NCBI RefSeq assembly: GCF_005938105.1
Contig: NZ_VCPE01000018.1
Coordinates: forward strand, 62,001-126,000
Source: Brucella haematophila
GTDB lineage: Bacteria > Pseudomonadota > Alphaproteobacteria > Rhizobiales > Rhizobiaceae
DNA length: 64,000 nt
Reading direction: 5' to 3'
Below the pieces are notes generated by a model. It was given only the letters and a program-made list of their open reading frames with translations, made no database searches and had not been told where the DNA came from. The translations under genes and the position numbers were made by a program. This document shows positions 33,006-41,257 of this stretch, one piece after another (positions within the stretch are counted from its first letter, which is position 1; every line of letters begins with the position of its first letter).

Positions 33006-33023
33006 TTTCTGAAAATTCAGAAA
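33006..33023. promoter_or_regulatory. Operator candidate for the GbsR/MarR-type regulator of the cyd operon
   Basis: Perfect inverted repeat TTTCTGAA (33006-33013) - AA - TTCAGAAA (33016-33023), 17 bases before the regulator's start codon, i.e. in the transcribed leader or core promoter. Ideal place for autorepression of regulator plus cydDC. Confidence 0.6.
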
Positions 33024-33040
33024 ATACGGGAGAGAGAATT

Positions 33041-33625
33041 TTGGAATTGTCGCCAATCGTTCAGTCGTTCGTGCTCCACTTTGGGGAGATGGGCAGCCGT
33101 TGGGGCATCAACCGCACGGTGGGGCAGATTTATGCGCTGCTCTATTTGTCGCCTCAGCCCATGTGTGCTGACGAGATCGTCGACGCGCTTGGTGTGTCAC
33201 GCTCGAATGTCTCCATGGGCATACGCGAACTGCAGGGCTGGAACCTCGTGCTTCTGAAGCACATTCCCGGCGACCGTCGCGATTTCTTCACGACGCCGGA
33301 TGATGTCTGGCAAATTCTGCGCACACTCGCGGAAGAGCGCAAGAAGCGCGAGATTGACCCAACCCTGTCCGTTTTGCGCGAAGTGCTGATGGAAGCACCG
33401 CAGGACGACGGTGATCGTTATGCGCAGGAGCGCATGAAAGACATGTACAGCCTGATCGAGCGGCTGACCAACTGGTACGACGACGTCAAGAAGCTCGATA
33501 CGGACCGTCTGACAAGCCTGCTGGCGCTTGGCGCCAAGGTAACCCGTTTCCTCGAAACCACCGACAGGATCGTGGCTTTGGGACGTGGGCGAACATCGGC
33601 CAAGAAGGAGCCTAAGCGAGATTGA
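33041..33625 (+). CDS. GbsR/MarR-type winged-helix regulator of the cyd operon
   Basis: 194-residue GbsR-like MarR-superfamily regulator. The helix-turn-helix is MCADEIVDALGVSRSNVSMGIRELQGW (about residues 46-72) with wing KHIPGDRRDFFTTPDDVW; the remainder is helical dimerisation region. TTG at 33041 is the start (MELSPIVQSFVLHFGEMGS), preceded by GGGAGAGAG. Its stop overlaps the cydD start, so it is part of the cyd transcript, and an 18-bp inverted repeat lies just upstream. Related regulators sit in front of cydDC in other Rhizobiales. The signal (redox, thiol or haem) is unknown. Confidence 0.83.
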   Translation: MELSPIVQSFVLHFGEMGSRWGINRTVGQIYALLYLSPQPMCADEIVDALGVSRSNVSMGIRELQGWNLVLLKHIPGDRRDFFTTPDDVWQILRTLAEERKKREIDPTLSVLREVLMEAPQDDGDRYAQERMKDMYSLIERLTNWYDDVKKLDTDRLTSLLALGAKVTRFLETTDRIVALGRGRTSAKKEPKRD

Positions 33626-35400
33626 CATCTGATGTCCCCCAAACGGAGCAGCTGGCGGAGAAGCTGACGCCAGACGACGGAGAGGCGACAGGCGGCAAGC
33701 GCCGCTCAAGCCCTTCCAAGCGTCGTTCTGAGCGCCGGTCAGTTCCAGCCATGCTTCGGCGGGGGGCAAATCTTCAGGCACTGGCAGCGCTTCTGTGGCT
33801 GCCCCAGGCCGGGCTGATCGCCTATGCGATCGGATGTCTCGCCGATACGGGTTTCGACGACAGAATCTACTATGCGGCGTTCGGCATATTCGTGCTGGGT
33901 TGCCTGCGCAGCCTGATCGACGGTGCTGGCGCGGCCAAGGCATTCGACGCTGCTCGCGCCGAACTGACAGCTTTGCGTGAACGGGCTGTCACAGCGCTTT
34001 CCAACCGTTCTCCACTCGACACAGCGCGGCCATCGTCAGGCGAGGCTGCAAGCATTCTCGCCGAACAGGCCGAGATGGTCGTGCCCTATTTGTCGCGTTT
34101 TGTGCCGGTGCGCATTCGGGTCATGCTGGTGCCGCTGGCGATACTGCTGGCCGTCTTCTGGTTTTCATGGGCAGCGGCACTGGTTTTGCTCGTTGCCGCG
34201 CCTTTGATCCCGATTTTCATGGCGCTGATTGGCTGGCGCGCGAAAGCTGCGAGTGAGAAGCAGCTTGTAGCGCTTGGCGGGATGAATGGTTTTCTGCTCG
34301 ACCGGCTGCGCGGTTTGACCACGATCCGCAGTTTTCACGCTGTGGATGCCACCGCCACGCGGCTGCGTGAAAATGCCGAGACCCTCCGCACGAAGACAAT
34401 GAAGGTTCTGCGGATTGCATTCCTGTCTTCCGCTGTGCTGGAGCTTTTTGCGGCGCTTGGCGTAGCCATGGTTGCCGTTTATATCGGCTTCCACTTGCTT
34501 GGCACATTGCAGTTCGGTGCCTGGGGACACCAGCTGACGCTCGGCGAAGGCTTGTTTATCCTGCTTCTGTCGCCCGCTTTCTTTGAACCACTGCGAGACC
34601 TTTCCGCCGTCTGGCATGACCGTGCATCGGGCGAAGCCGCCATTGATGCGCTGGAAAAGCTCAGCCGTCATTTCATGCCGGTTGTAGGCAAGAGCGATAT
34701 CTCAGCGCGCGAACCGGAACAAACGACCCCTTCCGTTCAACTGCACGATGTTGGTTTTCAATATCCGGCCGGGCCTTCGGTCTTGACTGATTTCAACCTG
34801 ATGATTGAAGCGGGCGAGCATGTCGCTCTGCTTGCGCCAAGCGGTTATGGCAAGTCCACCATTCTGGCGTTGATCGCCGGGCTGGCAGCGCCGCAAACAG
34901 GCGCAATACGTATCGGCAGCACGAGCATGACACCTGAAAATGCGATGGGTTTGCGCCAACGCATGAGCTGGGTTGGGCAAAGGCCGCATATTTTTGCAGG
35001 CTCCGCACGTCACAACATTACGCTCGGGCGTGAAGCTGCGGCTAGACCGACTGCCGCTATCATCGATGATATGGCGCTTGCACATGTTACCGGCGTCACC
35101 GGGAATGGCGTTATCGGGGAAAGCGGGGCCGGACTTTCGGGTGGTGAGGCCTTGCGGCTTGCATTGGCCCGCATCGCGGTAGACCCCAAGGCCGATATCA
35201 TTCTTGCCGACGAGCCGACGGCCCATCTCGATAATGAGACCGCCAGGCACATTGCCGACAGTCTGTTGCGGTTGGCCAAGGGCAAGACCCTGATCGTCGC
35301 CACCCATGATGAGGGACTGGCGCGCAGGATGGATCGCATCATACGCCTGGATTCTCGTCAGGATACCGATCCCTTGTGGCAGAGGAGGGCAGCCGAATGA
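33622..35400 (+). CDS. cydD: Thiol reductant ABC exporter subunit CydD
   Basis: 592-residue half-transporter. Six-helix ABC exporter membrane domain about residues 45-340, then a nucleotide-binding domain with Walker A LLAPSGYGKSTI, signature LSGGEALRLALAR, Walker B IILADEPTAHLD and switch His (VATHDEGLA). CydDC exports cysteine/glutathione (and binds haem in E. coli) and is needed to assemble cytochrome bd. The start is TTG at 33622, overlapping the regulator's stop (TTGA). The first 40 residues are polar and Arg-rich and probably unstructured. Confidence 0.9.
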   Translation: MTSDVPQTEQLAEKLTPDDGEATGGKRRSSPSKRRSERRSVPAMLRRGANLQALAALLWLPQAGLIAYAIGCLADTGFDDRIYYAAFGIFVLGCLRSLIDGAGAAKAFDAARAELTALRERAVTALSNRSPLDTARPSSGEAASILAEQAEMVVPYLSRFVPVRIRVMLVPLAILLAVFWFSWAAALVLLVAAPLIPIFMALIGWRAKAASEKQLVALGGMNGFLLDRLRGLTTIRSFHAVDATATRLRENAETLRTKTMKVLRIAFLSSAVLELFAALGVAMVAVYIGFHLLGTLQFGAWGHQLTLGEGLFILLLSPAFFEPLRDLSAVWHDRASGEAAIDALEKLSRHFMPVVGKSDISAREPEQTTPSVQLHDVGFQYPAGPSVLTDFNLMIEAGEHVALLAPSGYGKSTILALIAGLAAPQTGAIRIGSTSMTPENAMGLRQRMSWVGQRPHIFAGSARHNITLGREAAARPTAAIIDDMALAHVTGVTGNGVIGESGAGLSGGEALRLALARIAVDPKADIILADEPTAHLDNETARHIADSLLRLAKGKTLIVATHDEGLARRMDRIIRLDSRQDTDPLWQRRAAE

Positions 35401-37079
35401 ACGGTCTGCAAGCGCTCCGTCCAATCCTGCGCCTGTTTTTCAGAACCAAGGGTGCTGCTCTTTATGCTGGCATTGCAGCTGCGACGGTCACTGTTCTGGC
35501 TGGTATCGCGTTGCTTGGCCTCTCTGGCTGGTTCATCACGGCGACGGCCATTGCAGGCTTGAGTGTAGCCACCGCTATTGTGTTCGATGTCTTTGCACCA
35601 GCAGCCGGTATCCGGTTCCTGGCAATCGTGCGGACGGGCGCGCGTTATCTCGAACGCCTTGTCACCCACGATGCGACGCTCGCCATTCTGGCGGCCTTGC
35701 GCGAAAAGCTGTTTCGAAGCTGGGCGAGACCCGCCGCAGCCAATGCACTTTTGAAACGCCCTGCGCGGCTGTTGTTCCGCCTGACCGCAGATATCGATGC
35801 ACTGGATTCGCTTTATCTGCGTGTCGTCGTGCCGATTGGTGCTGCACTTGCAACTGCGTTGGTGGCAGGTCTTGCGCTGGCACTGATGCACCCTCTGTTC
35901 GGGCTTGCTGTTGCCCTTGTGCTTTTGATCGTCGGCTTGAGCCTGCCGCTATTGGCTGCACGGCGTTCGGAAATGCCGATGCGGAGACGCGCCAAGGGCA
36001 CTGAGGCCCTGCGTGCCCGTACGATCGATCTGGTTGCGGGCCAGACAGAATTGCTCATGGCCGGGCGGATGCAGGCGCAAAATGATGCTCTCATCCGGGC
36101 AGATGGTTACGTCGCTGCGGCGGACCGCACGCTCAACCGGGTCGAGATCAGAACCGGCGCGGGCCTCGGTGTGGCACATGCCGGACTTCTGGCTGGCGGC
36201 CTGATTGGCGGTGGCTGGCTTGTTCAGGCCGGGACAATCGGGGCGCCGGTCGCTGCATTGGCTATGCTGGTTATTCTGGGGGCCATGGAACCATTCGCGG
36301 CGCTGCGGCGCGGCGCGATGGAACTGGGGCGCACCATTCTGGCTGCGCGGCGCGTTGGGCCACAATTGCGCGACGGAGTAGCGACCGCCGGTCTGCCCAC
36401 GCCACCGGATGGCGTTGCTGTGCGGCTTCGTAGTCTTTCTGTCCGCCATGAAGACGCAGCCGTAAATGCCTTGAAAGCCATCAACCTCACGGTCGAAGCG
36501 GGTGAACGTGTTGCCATTGTCGGAACCAGTGGTGCAGGTAAATCGACCTTGTTCAACCTGCTCGCAGGCGAAATCGCGGTGAAGGACGGCAGTGCGGAAG
36601 TGATGGCCAGCAGTTTGCTGACACAGCGCACCGAACTCTTTCAGGACAGTCTGCGCGATAATCTGCGACTGGCCAAGCCCGATGCTGATGACGCGAAGCT
36701 GATGCAAGCTTTGCACACAGCCGGTCTCGGAGAATTTGTCGAAACATTGCCAGCAGGCCTCGACACGATGCTGGGCGAGGGTGGTTTTGGATTGTCCGGC
36801 GGGCAGGCGCGACGTCTTGCATTGGCGCGACTGTTCTTAAGCGATTCTTCATTGTGGCTGCTCGACGAACCGACCGAAGGACTGGATGCTGCGACCGCTG
36901 AAGACGTGTTGACGCGGCTGCGGACACAGGCTGGCCAACACACGCTGTTGGTTGCGACACATATCCAGCGCGAAGCGCGGATTTGCGACCGGATCATTGT
37001 TTTAAATCAAGGCGCTCTAGTTGAGTCTGTGCGCATGAGTGACCAGCGCTTCGGTGAAATCCTCGAATCCATGAGGTAA
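35397..37079 (+). CDS. cydC: Thiol reductant ABC exporter subunit CydC
   Basis: 560-residue partner of CydD. Membrane domain about residues 20-310 with the CydC-typical LLGLSGWFITATAIAGLS in helix 1-2 and LAIVRTGARYLERLVTHDATL. Nucleotide-binding domain: Walker A IVGTSGAGKSTLFNLLAGE, Q-loop LTQRTELFQDSL, signature LSGGQARRLALAR, Walker B LWLLDEPTEGLD, switch His (VATHIQREA). The ATG overlaps the cydD stop by four bases (ATGA). Works as a heterodimer with CydD. A 347-bp gap with a repeat separates it from cydA, so cydAB may also have its own promoter. Confidence 0.9.
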   Translation: MNGLQALRPILRLFFRTKGAALYAGIAAATVTVLAGIALLGLSGWFITATAIAGLSVATAIVFDVFAPAAGIRFLAIVRTGARYLERLVTHDATLAILAALREKLFRSWARPAAANALLKRPARLLFRLTADIDALDSLYLRVVVPIGAALATALVAGLALALMHPLFGLAVALVLLIVGLSLPLLAARRSEMPMRRRAKGTEALRARTIDLVAGQTELLMAGRMQAQNDALIRADGYVAAADRTLNRVEIRTGAGLGVAHAGLLAGGLIGGGWLVQAGTIGAPVAALAMLVILGAMEPFAALRRGAMELGRTILAARRVGPQLRDGVATAGLPTPPDGVAVRLRSLSVRHEDAAVNALKAINLTVEAGERVAIVGTSGAGKSTLFNLLAGEIAVKDGSAEVMASSLLTQRTELFQDSLRDNLRLAKPDADDAKLMQALHTAGLGEFVETLPAGLDTMLGEGGFGLSGGQARRLALARLFLSDSSLWLLDEPTEGLDAATAEDVLTRLRTQAGQHTLLVATHIQREARICDRIIVLNQGALVESVRMSDQRFGEILESMR

Positions 37080-37160
37080 CCGGGCGGGCAGGGTCCAGAT
37101 ATCGGGGCTTTGCCAACATTAGAGAATGGAAACGACGGGCGGCTTTTCATCCGGTCTTCG

Positions 37161-37265
37161 TTGGAGCGCATCCCGAAAAGTGTGAAACGGTTTTCGGAAA
37201 AGATGCGCGTTAAAAGATAGAATTGGAGCGCCAATCTGATCCAATCGGATCGAAACGCGCTCTAG
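37161..37265 (+). repeat. Intergenic repeat, family B (copy 2, fullest)
   Basis: 105-base element from TTGGAGCGCATCCCGAAAAG to the palindromic end GAAACGCGCTCTAG. It contains short inverted pairs (CCGAAAA / TTTTCGG; CTGATCCAATCGGATCG) and resembles RIME/Bru-RS-type repeats of Rhizobiales in size and palindromic character. It occupies most of the centre of the 347-bp cydC-cydA gap; flanks at 37080-37160 and 37266-37426 show no gene. Confidence 0.75.
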
Positions 37266-37426
37266 AACGGACGATGTCATGACGGAGTCCGTCAAGCGAA
37301 GGCGCGTCGCGTCTGCCAATTTATGCGGCGTGCAACATTATATCGTTTTGGTCGCATTCTGCGATGCCGGTGAAATCATCGGACCGCGAATGCTCTAGGA
37401 GGGCCGGGAATTACCGGCTGAAAAAG

Positions 37427-39004
37427 ATGGAACTCGATATTGTCTCCCTGTCGCGATTGCAGTTTGCAATCACGGCACTTTATCACTTCCTCTTCGTACC
37501 TCTGACGTTGGGTCTTTCCGTGCTGCTGGCCATCATGGAAACCGTTTATGTGATGACGGGGCGACTCATCTGGCGACAGATGACGAAATTCTGGGGTACT
37601 CTGTTTGGCATCAACTTCGCGATCGGTGTCGCGACGGGTATTGTGATGGAATTCCAGTTCGGTATGAACTGGAGCTATTACAGCCATTATGTGGGCGATA
37701 TTTTCGGTGCCCCGCTCGCCATTGAGGGCCTGATGGCCTTCTTCCTCGAGGCGACCTTCGTTGGTCTGTTCTTCTTCGGTTGGGACCGTCTTTCCAAGGT
37801 CGGCCACTTGATCGCGACCTATGCAGTTGCGGCGGGTTCGAATTTTTCCGCTTTGTGGATTCTTATCGCCAATGGCTGGATGCAGAATCCCGTCGGATCG
37901 GCGTTTAACCCTGAAACCATGCGCATGGAAATCACCGATTTCTTCGCGGTTCTGATGAACCCGGTGGCGCAGGCTAAATTCGTGCATACGGTTTCGGCGG
38001 GTTACGCAACGGCCTCGGTCTTCGTTCTGGGCGTTTCCGCCTGGTATCTCCTGAAGGGGCGCTCGGTTGAACTCGCCAAGCGTTCGATGACGGTTGCTGC
38101 TTCCTTCGGTTTGGCCGCCTCGCTTTCGGTCGTCGTTCTTGGCGATGAAAGCGGCTATCTGGCCAATGAACACCAGAAGATGAAGATCGCCGCTATCGAA
38201 GCGATGTGGGAGACGGAACCGGCTCCGGCCCCGTTCACCGCCTTTGGTATTCCGGACCAGCAAGCACGCGAAACCCATTTCGCGGTGCAAATTCCATGGG
38301 TCATGGGGTTGATCGGCACACGTTCGCTGACCACGCCGATCCAGGGCATCAACGATCTGGTCGAGAATGCGGAGAACCATATTCGCAACGGTATCGTCGC
38401 CTATGATGCCTTGCAGAAAATCCGCGCCACTGGCGATACCAGCACTGTGCCGCAGGATGTGAAGGACGTTTTCGCCGATAACAGCCAATGGCTGGGCTAT
38501 GCGCTCCTCCTGAAGCGCTATGTGGACGATCCGCGCACGGCTACTGACGAACAGATTGCCAAGGCCGCGAATGACACCGTTCCGGGTGTCCTTCCGCTGT
38601 TCTGGGCATTCCGCATCATGGTGGCCATCGGGTTCTTCCTGATCCTGCTTACCGGTACGTTCTTTGTACTGTCGGCACGGCGCAAACTCGATCAGCATCG
38701 CTTCCTGCTGAAAGTTGCGGTCTTTGCAATTCCGCTGCCGTGGATTGCCGCAGAAATGGGCTGGATCGTCGCTGAATTCGGACGTCAGCCCTGGATCATC
38801 GAGGGTATTCTGCCGACAGCGGTCGGTGTCTCCAATCTCGGTGCATCGACGGTTCTGCTCACCATCATCGGCTTTGTCGCGATCTATACGGTCCTGTTCA
38901 TCATTGAGATGGGTCTGATGATACGCGCTATCAAAGCCGGACCAGAACCCGACAGCAAACCTGAAGCCATGCTTGCACCTGCCAGCATTGCGCCTGCGGA
39001 GTAA
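37427..39004 (+). CDS. cydA: Cytochrome bd ubiquinol oxidase subunit I
   Basis: 525-residue CydA, catalysing quinol oxidation and O2 reduction in the inner membrane. The haem ligand equivalent to E. coli His19 is His20 (ALYHFLFVPLTLG); other landmarks are FWGTLFGINFAIGVATG, the quinol-loop entry VLGDESGY, an extended Q loop about residues 245-375 (long-loop type), and the GRQPW motif (AEFGRQPWIIEGILPTAVG). ATG at 37427 is the conserved start; the in-frame stretch from 37364 is leader. Ribosome-binding site is weak (GAAAAAG). Expressed for growth at low oxygen or under nitrosative and redox stress. Confidence 0.95.
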   Translation: MELDIVSLSRLQFAITALYHFLFVPLTLGLSVLLAIMETVYVMTGRLIWRQMTKFWGTLFGINFAIGVATGIVMEFQFGMNWSYYSHYVGDIFGAPLAIEGLMAFFLEATFVGLFFFGWDRLSKVGHLIATYAVAAGSNFSALWILIANGWMQNPVGSAFNPETMRMEITDFFAVLMNPVAQAKFVHTVSAGYATASVFVLGVSAWYLLKGRSVELAKRSMTVAASFGLAASLSVVVLGDESGYLANEHQKMKIAAIEAMWETEPAPAPFTAFGIPDQQARETHFAVQIPWVMGLIGTRSLTTPIQGINDLVENAENHIRNGIVAYDALQKIRATGDTSTVPQDVKDVFADNSQWLGYALLLKRYVDDPRTATDEQIAKAANDTVPGVLPLFWAFRIMVAIGFFLILLTGTFFVLSARRKLDQHRFLLKVAVFAIPLPWIAAEMGWIVAEFGRQPWIIEGILPTAVGVSNLGASTVLLTIIGFVAIYTVLFIIEMGLMIRAIKAGPEPDSKPEAMLAPASIAPAE

Positions 39005-39009
39005 GGACC

Positions 39010-40164
39010 ATGATACTCAGCGAATTGTTGGACTATGAAACCCTTCGCATCATCTGGTGGGTACTGCTCGGCGTGCTGCTGATCGGCTTTGCCGCGATGG
39101 ACGGGTTTGATCTTGGCGTGGACATTCTGATGCCGCTTGTCGGCAAAACGGATGTGGAGCGCCGCGTCATCATCAACACGATCGGCCCGGTCTGGGAAGG
39201 CAATCAGGTTTGGCTGGTTTTGGGCGGCGGCGCAATTTTCGCCGCCTGGCCACCGCTTTATGCCGTGTCCTTCTCCGGCTTCTATCTGGCGATGTTCGTC
39301 ATCCTCTTTGCCCTCATTCTGCGCCCGGTCGGTTTCAAATACCGCTCGAAGCGTGAGTGCAGGGCTTGGCGTCAGGGGTGGGACATTGCCCTGTTCATCG
39401 GCGGTTTTGTACCCGCACTGATTTTTGGTGTTGCCGTCGGTAACGTGTTGCAGGGCGTGCCCTTCCGTTTGGCCGATGATCTCCAGATCTTCTATGAAGG
39501 TACGTTCTTCGGCCTGCTCAACCCGTTTGCTCTCATTTGCGGCGTGTTGTCGGTGACCATGCTTTCGATGCATGGCGCCTCCTGGCTGGTGCTGAAAACA
39601 TCGGGAGAGATACAGCAGAGAGCACGCCGTTATGGCAGCATTGCTGCACTTCTCACGCTCGTTCTTTATGCCCTGGCCGGCGTTGCCAGCTGGTTCTGGG
39701 TGTCGGGTTACCGGATTACGAGCGCTGTCGTCACCGACGGGCCATCCAATCCGCTGCGCAAGACTGTGGAACTGGATCATAGCGCATGGTTCAGCAATTA
39801 TGTGAACTATCCGATCCTGCTGATCGCTCCGGCGCTCGGCATTCTGGGCGCGATTGCAGTGTTCCTGACATTGCGTGGCGGTCGTGAAGTCGCTCCGCTT
39901 CTGCTGGGCAAGCTTACGATCTTTGGCATCATCTCGTCGGTCGGCGTCTCGATGTTCCCCTTCATTCTGCCGTCTTCGCTCGATCCCCGGGCAAGCCTGA
40001 CAGTTTGGGACTCGTCTTCCAGCCATATGACGCTGTTCATCATGCTGGTCGTGACCCTGATCTTCCTGCCGATCATCGTTGCCTACACCTCCTGGGTCTA
40101 CAAAGTGCTGTGGGGCAAGGTGGAAAAGGAAATGATCGAGGACGAGAGCAACCACGCTTATTGA
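39010..40164 (+). CDS. cydB: Cytochrome bd ubiquinol oxidase subunit II
   Basis: 384-residue CydB with about eight membrane helices. Conserved blocks: LLIGFAAMDGFDLGVDILMPL, INTIGPVWEGNQVWLVLGGGAIFAAWPPLYA, FYLAMFVILFALILRPVGFKYRSK, and the C-terminal MFPFILPSS and LTVWDSSSSHMTL. It structurally mirrors CydA and stabilises the haem b595/d site. Begins 5 bases after the cydA stop. Confidence 0.95.
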   Translation: MILSELLDYETLRIIWWVLLGVLLIGFAAMDGFDLGVDILMPLVGKTDVERRVIINTIGPVWEGNQVWLVLGGGAIFAAWPPLYAVSFSGFYLAMFVILFALILRPVGFKYRSKRECRAWRQGWDIALFIGGFVPALIFGVAVGNVLQGVPFRLADDLQIFYEGTFFGLLNPFALICGVLSVTMLSMHGASWLVLKTSGEIQQRARRYGSIAALLTLVLYALAGVASWFWVSGYRITSAVVTDGPSNPLRKTVELDHSAWFSNYVNYPILLIAPALGILGAIAVFLTLRGGREVAPLLLGKLTIFGIISSVGVSMFPFILPSSLDPRASLTVWDSSSSHMTLFIMLVVTLIFLPIIVAYTSWVYKVLWGKVEKEMIEDESNHAY

Positions 40165-40221
40165 TCTGGCTGCGGGCGGCGTTGTCCGTCCGCGCCTTTC
40201 AATCCAAGAAAGGAAAGCAAT

Positions 40222-40377
40222 ATGTGGTATTTTTCCTGGCTTCTGGGCCTGCCGCTCGCCGCAGCTTTCGCTGTGCTCAATGCCATGTGGTACGAGCTGA
40301 TGGATGACCGTGCGCGCAAGCGCATCGCAGCCGATCCGACTTTGGATATGGCACACCAAGGCACGAAACATCATTAA
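40222..40377 (+). CDS. cydX: Cytochrome bd accessory small subunit CydX
   Basis: 51-residue peptide beginning MWYFSWLLGLPLAAAFAVLN, matching the CydX/YbgT signature (MWYFxWxLG) with one membrane helix and a polar, basic-then-His tail (KHH). GAAAGGAAAG ends about 4-5 bases before the ATG. CydX is needed for stability and activity of the CydAB oxidase and for oxygen reactivity of haem d. It sits 57 bases after cydB in the same operon; the gene is below normal length cut-offs and easily missed. The last base of its stop codon is the first base of a family A repeat. Confidence 0.92.
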   Translation: MWYFSWLLGLPLAAAFAVLNAMWYELMDDRARKRIAADPTLDMAHQGTKHH

Positions 40378-40425
40378 AAGCATTTCCAGCAAAAGTGCGA
40401 AGCGGTTTTGCGTGGGATAATGCGT
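40377..40425 (+). repeat. Intergenic repeat, family A (copy 2)
   Basis: 49-base block identical at 47 positions to 14829-14877 (opposite orientation). It lies between the cydX stop and the operon terminator, hence in the 3' untranslated region of the cyd mRNA. Confidence 0.75.
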
Positions 40426-40436
40426 AGAACAAAGGC

Positions 40437-40464
40437 AAAACGGCCCGGAAACGGGCCGTTTTCT
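40437..40464. terminator. Terminator of the cyd operon
   Basis: 11-bp perfect stem AAAACGGCCCG (40437-40447) and CGGGCCGTTTT (40452-40462) with a GAAA tetraloop and flanking A and T runs, usable in both directions (cyd operon on plus, GntR gene on minus). Confidence 0.9.
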
Positions 40465-40483
40465 TTATGGGTTCATTCGGGCT

Positions 40484-41257
40484 TTAAGCGGATGGTATCG
40501 AGAGTTCCGCCACGAAATCATAAGCATCTCCGCGATACAGCGATTTGGTGAATTCCACTGCCCGGCCTGATGCGAGATAGGAAATGCGCTCGATAGACAA
40601 TCCTGCATCGCCAGCCTTGACGCCGAGTATCCGTGCATCGGGATCCTTGATGTTGCAGGCGGATATGCGCTGCACCGCACGAACCGGGCGAAAGCCTGTC
40701 CGTCCGAGTTCGGCATAGAGCGAGCCCTGTACGGCATTGGGGTCTGGCAAAACTTCGCTCGACAAGGTGGCGCGTTCGATAGCCAAGGGCAGATCACTTG
40801 CCATACGCAAACGGCCAAGCCGGGCGACACGGGTTTCTGAAGAAACGCCAAGCTTCATCATTTCCTCGGGCGAGGGATAATAGAGACCGCGCTCCAGCCA
40901 TTTTGATTGGGTGGCAATGCCGCGCCGCGCCATGTCTTCGGTGAAAGACGTCAGCATGGAAAGCGATTGCTGCACGCGCTCACTGGGGCGAACGACAAAA
41001 GTGCCGGAACCATGACGGCGCACCAGAAGTCCCGATTTGACGAGATCATCCACCGCCTTACGTACAGTCACGCGGCTGATATTGGCATATTCAGCAATGT
41101 CGCGTTCAGGTGGCAGGGCTTCACCGTCGGCCAGATGTCCGGCGCGAATCGCGGCTTCCAGCGACTGGCGCAACTGCATGTAGAGCGGTCCCGCGCCTGA
41201 AGAGGGGGCGGTGCCCTGAAGATTTTTGGGTAGGAAAGCGCTGAAATTGCCGCTCAT
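40484..41257 (-). CDS. GntR family regulator, HutC/NagR type, of the amino-sugar locus
   Basis: 257-residue GntR regulator with a UTRA ligand domain. Winged helix about residues 20-95 (LYMQLRQSLEAAIRAGHL, LPPERDIAEYANISRVTVRKAVDDLV, RRHGSGTFVVRP); UTRA domain about 110-250 (WLERGLYYPSPEEMMKLGV, RLGRLRMASDLPLAIERATL, LSIERISYLASGRAVEFTKSLYRGDAYDF). In this class (YvoA/NagR, PhnF) amino-sugar phosphates are typical ligands. Its ATG overlaps the kinase stop by four bases, so it is translated after the kinase. Two copies of an 18-bp element in the divergent promoter region are its likely operators. Confidence 0.87.
   Translation of the reverse strand: MSGNFSAFLPKNLQGTAPSSGAGPLYMQLRQSLEAAIRAGHLADGEALPPERDIAEYANISRVTVRKAVDDLVKSGLLVRRHGSGTFVVRPSERVQQSLSMLTSFTEDMARRGIATQSKWLERGLYYPSPEEMMKLGVSSETRVARLGRLRMASDLPLAIERATLSSEVLPDPNAVQGSLYAELGRTGFRPVRAVQRISACNIKDPDARILGVKAGDAGLSIERISYLASGRAVEFTKSLYRGDAYDFVAELSIPSA

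Noticed and set aside
32677-33012. 111-codon open frame between phaG and the cyd regulator
   Set aside because: Arg/Ser-rich, no ribosome-binding site, runs through the operator palindrome at 33006-33023.
37376-40392. Long minus-strand frames opposite cydA and cydB
   Set aside because: Products are charge-rich and unlike any protein; CydA and CydB are unmistakable on the plus strand.
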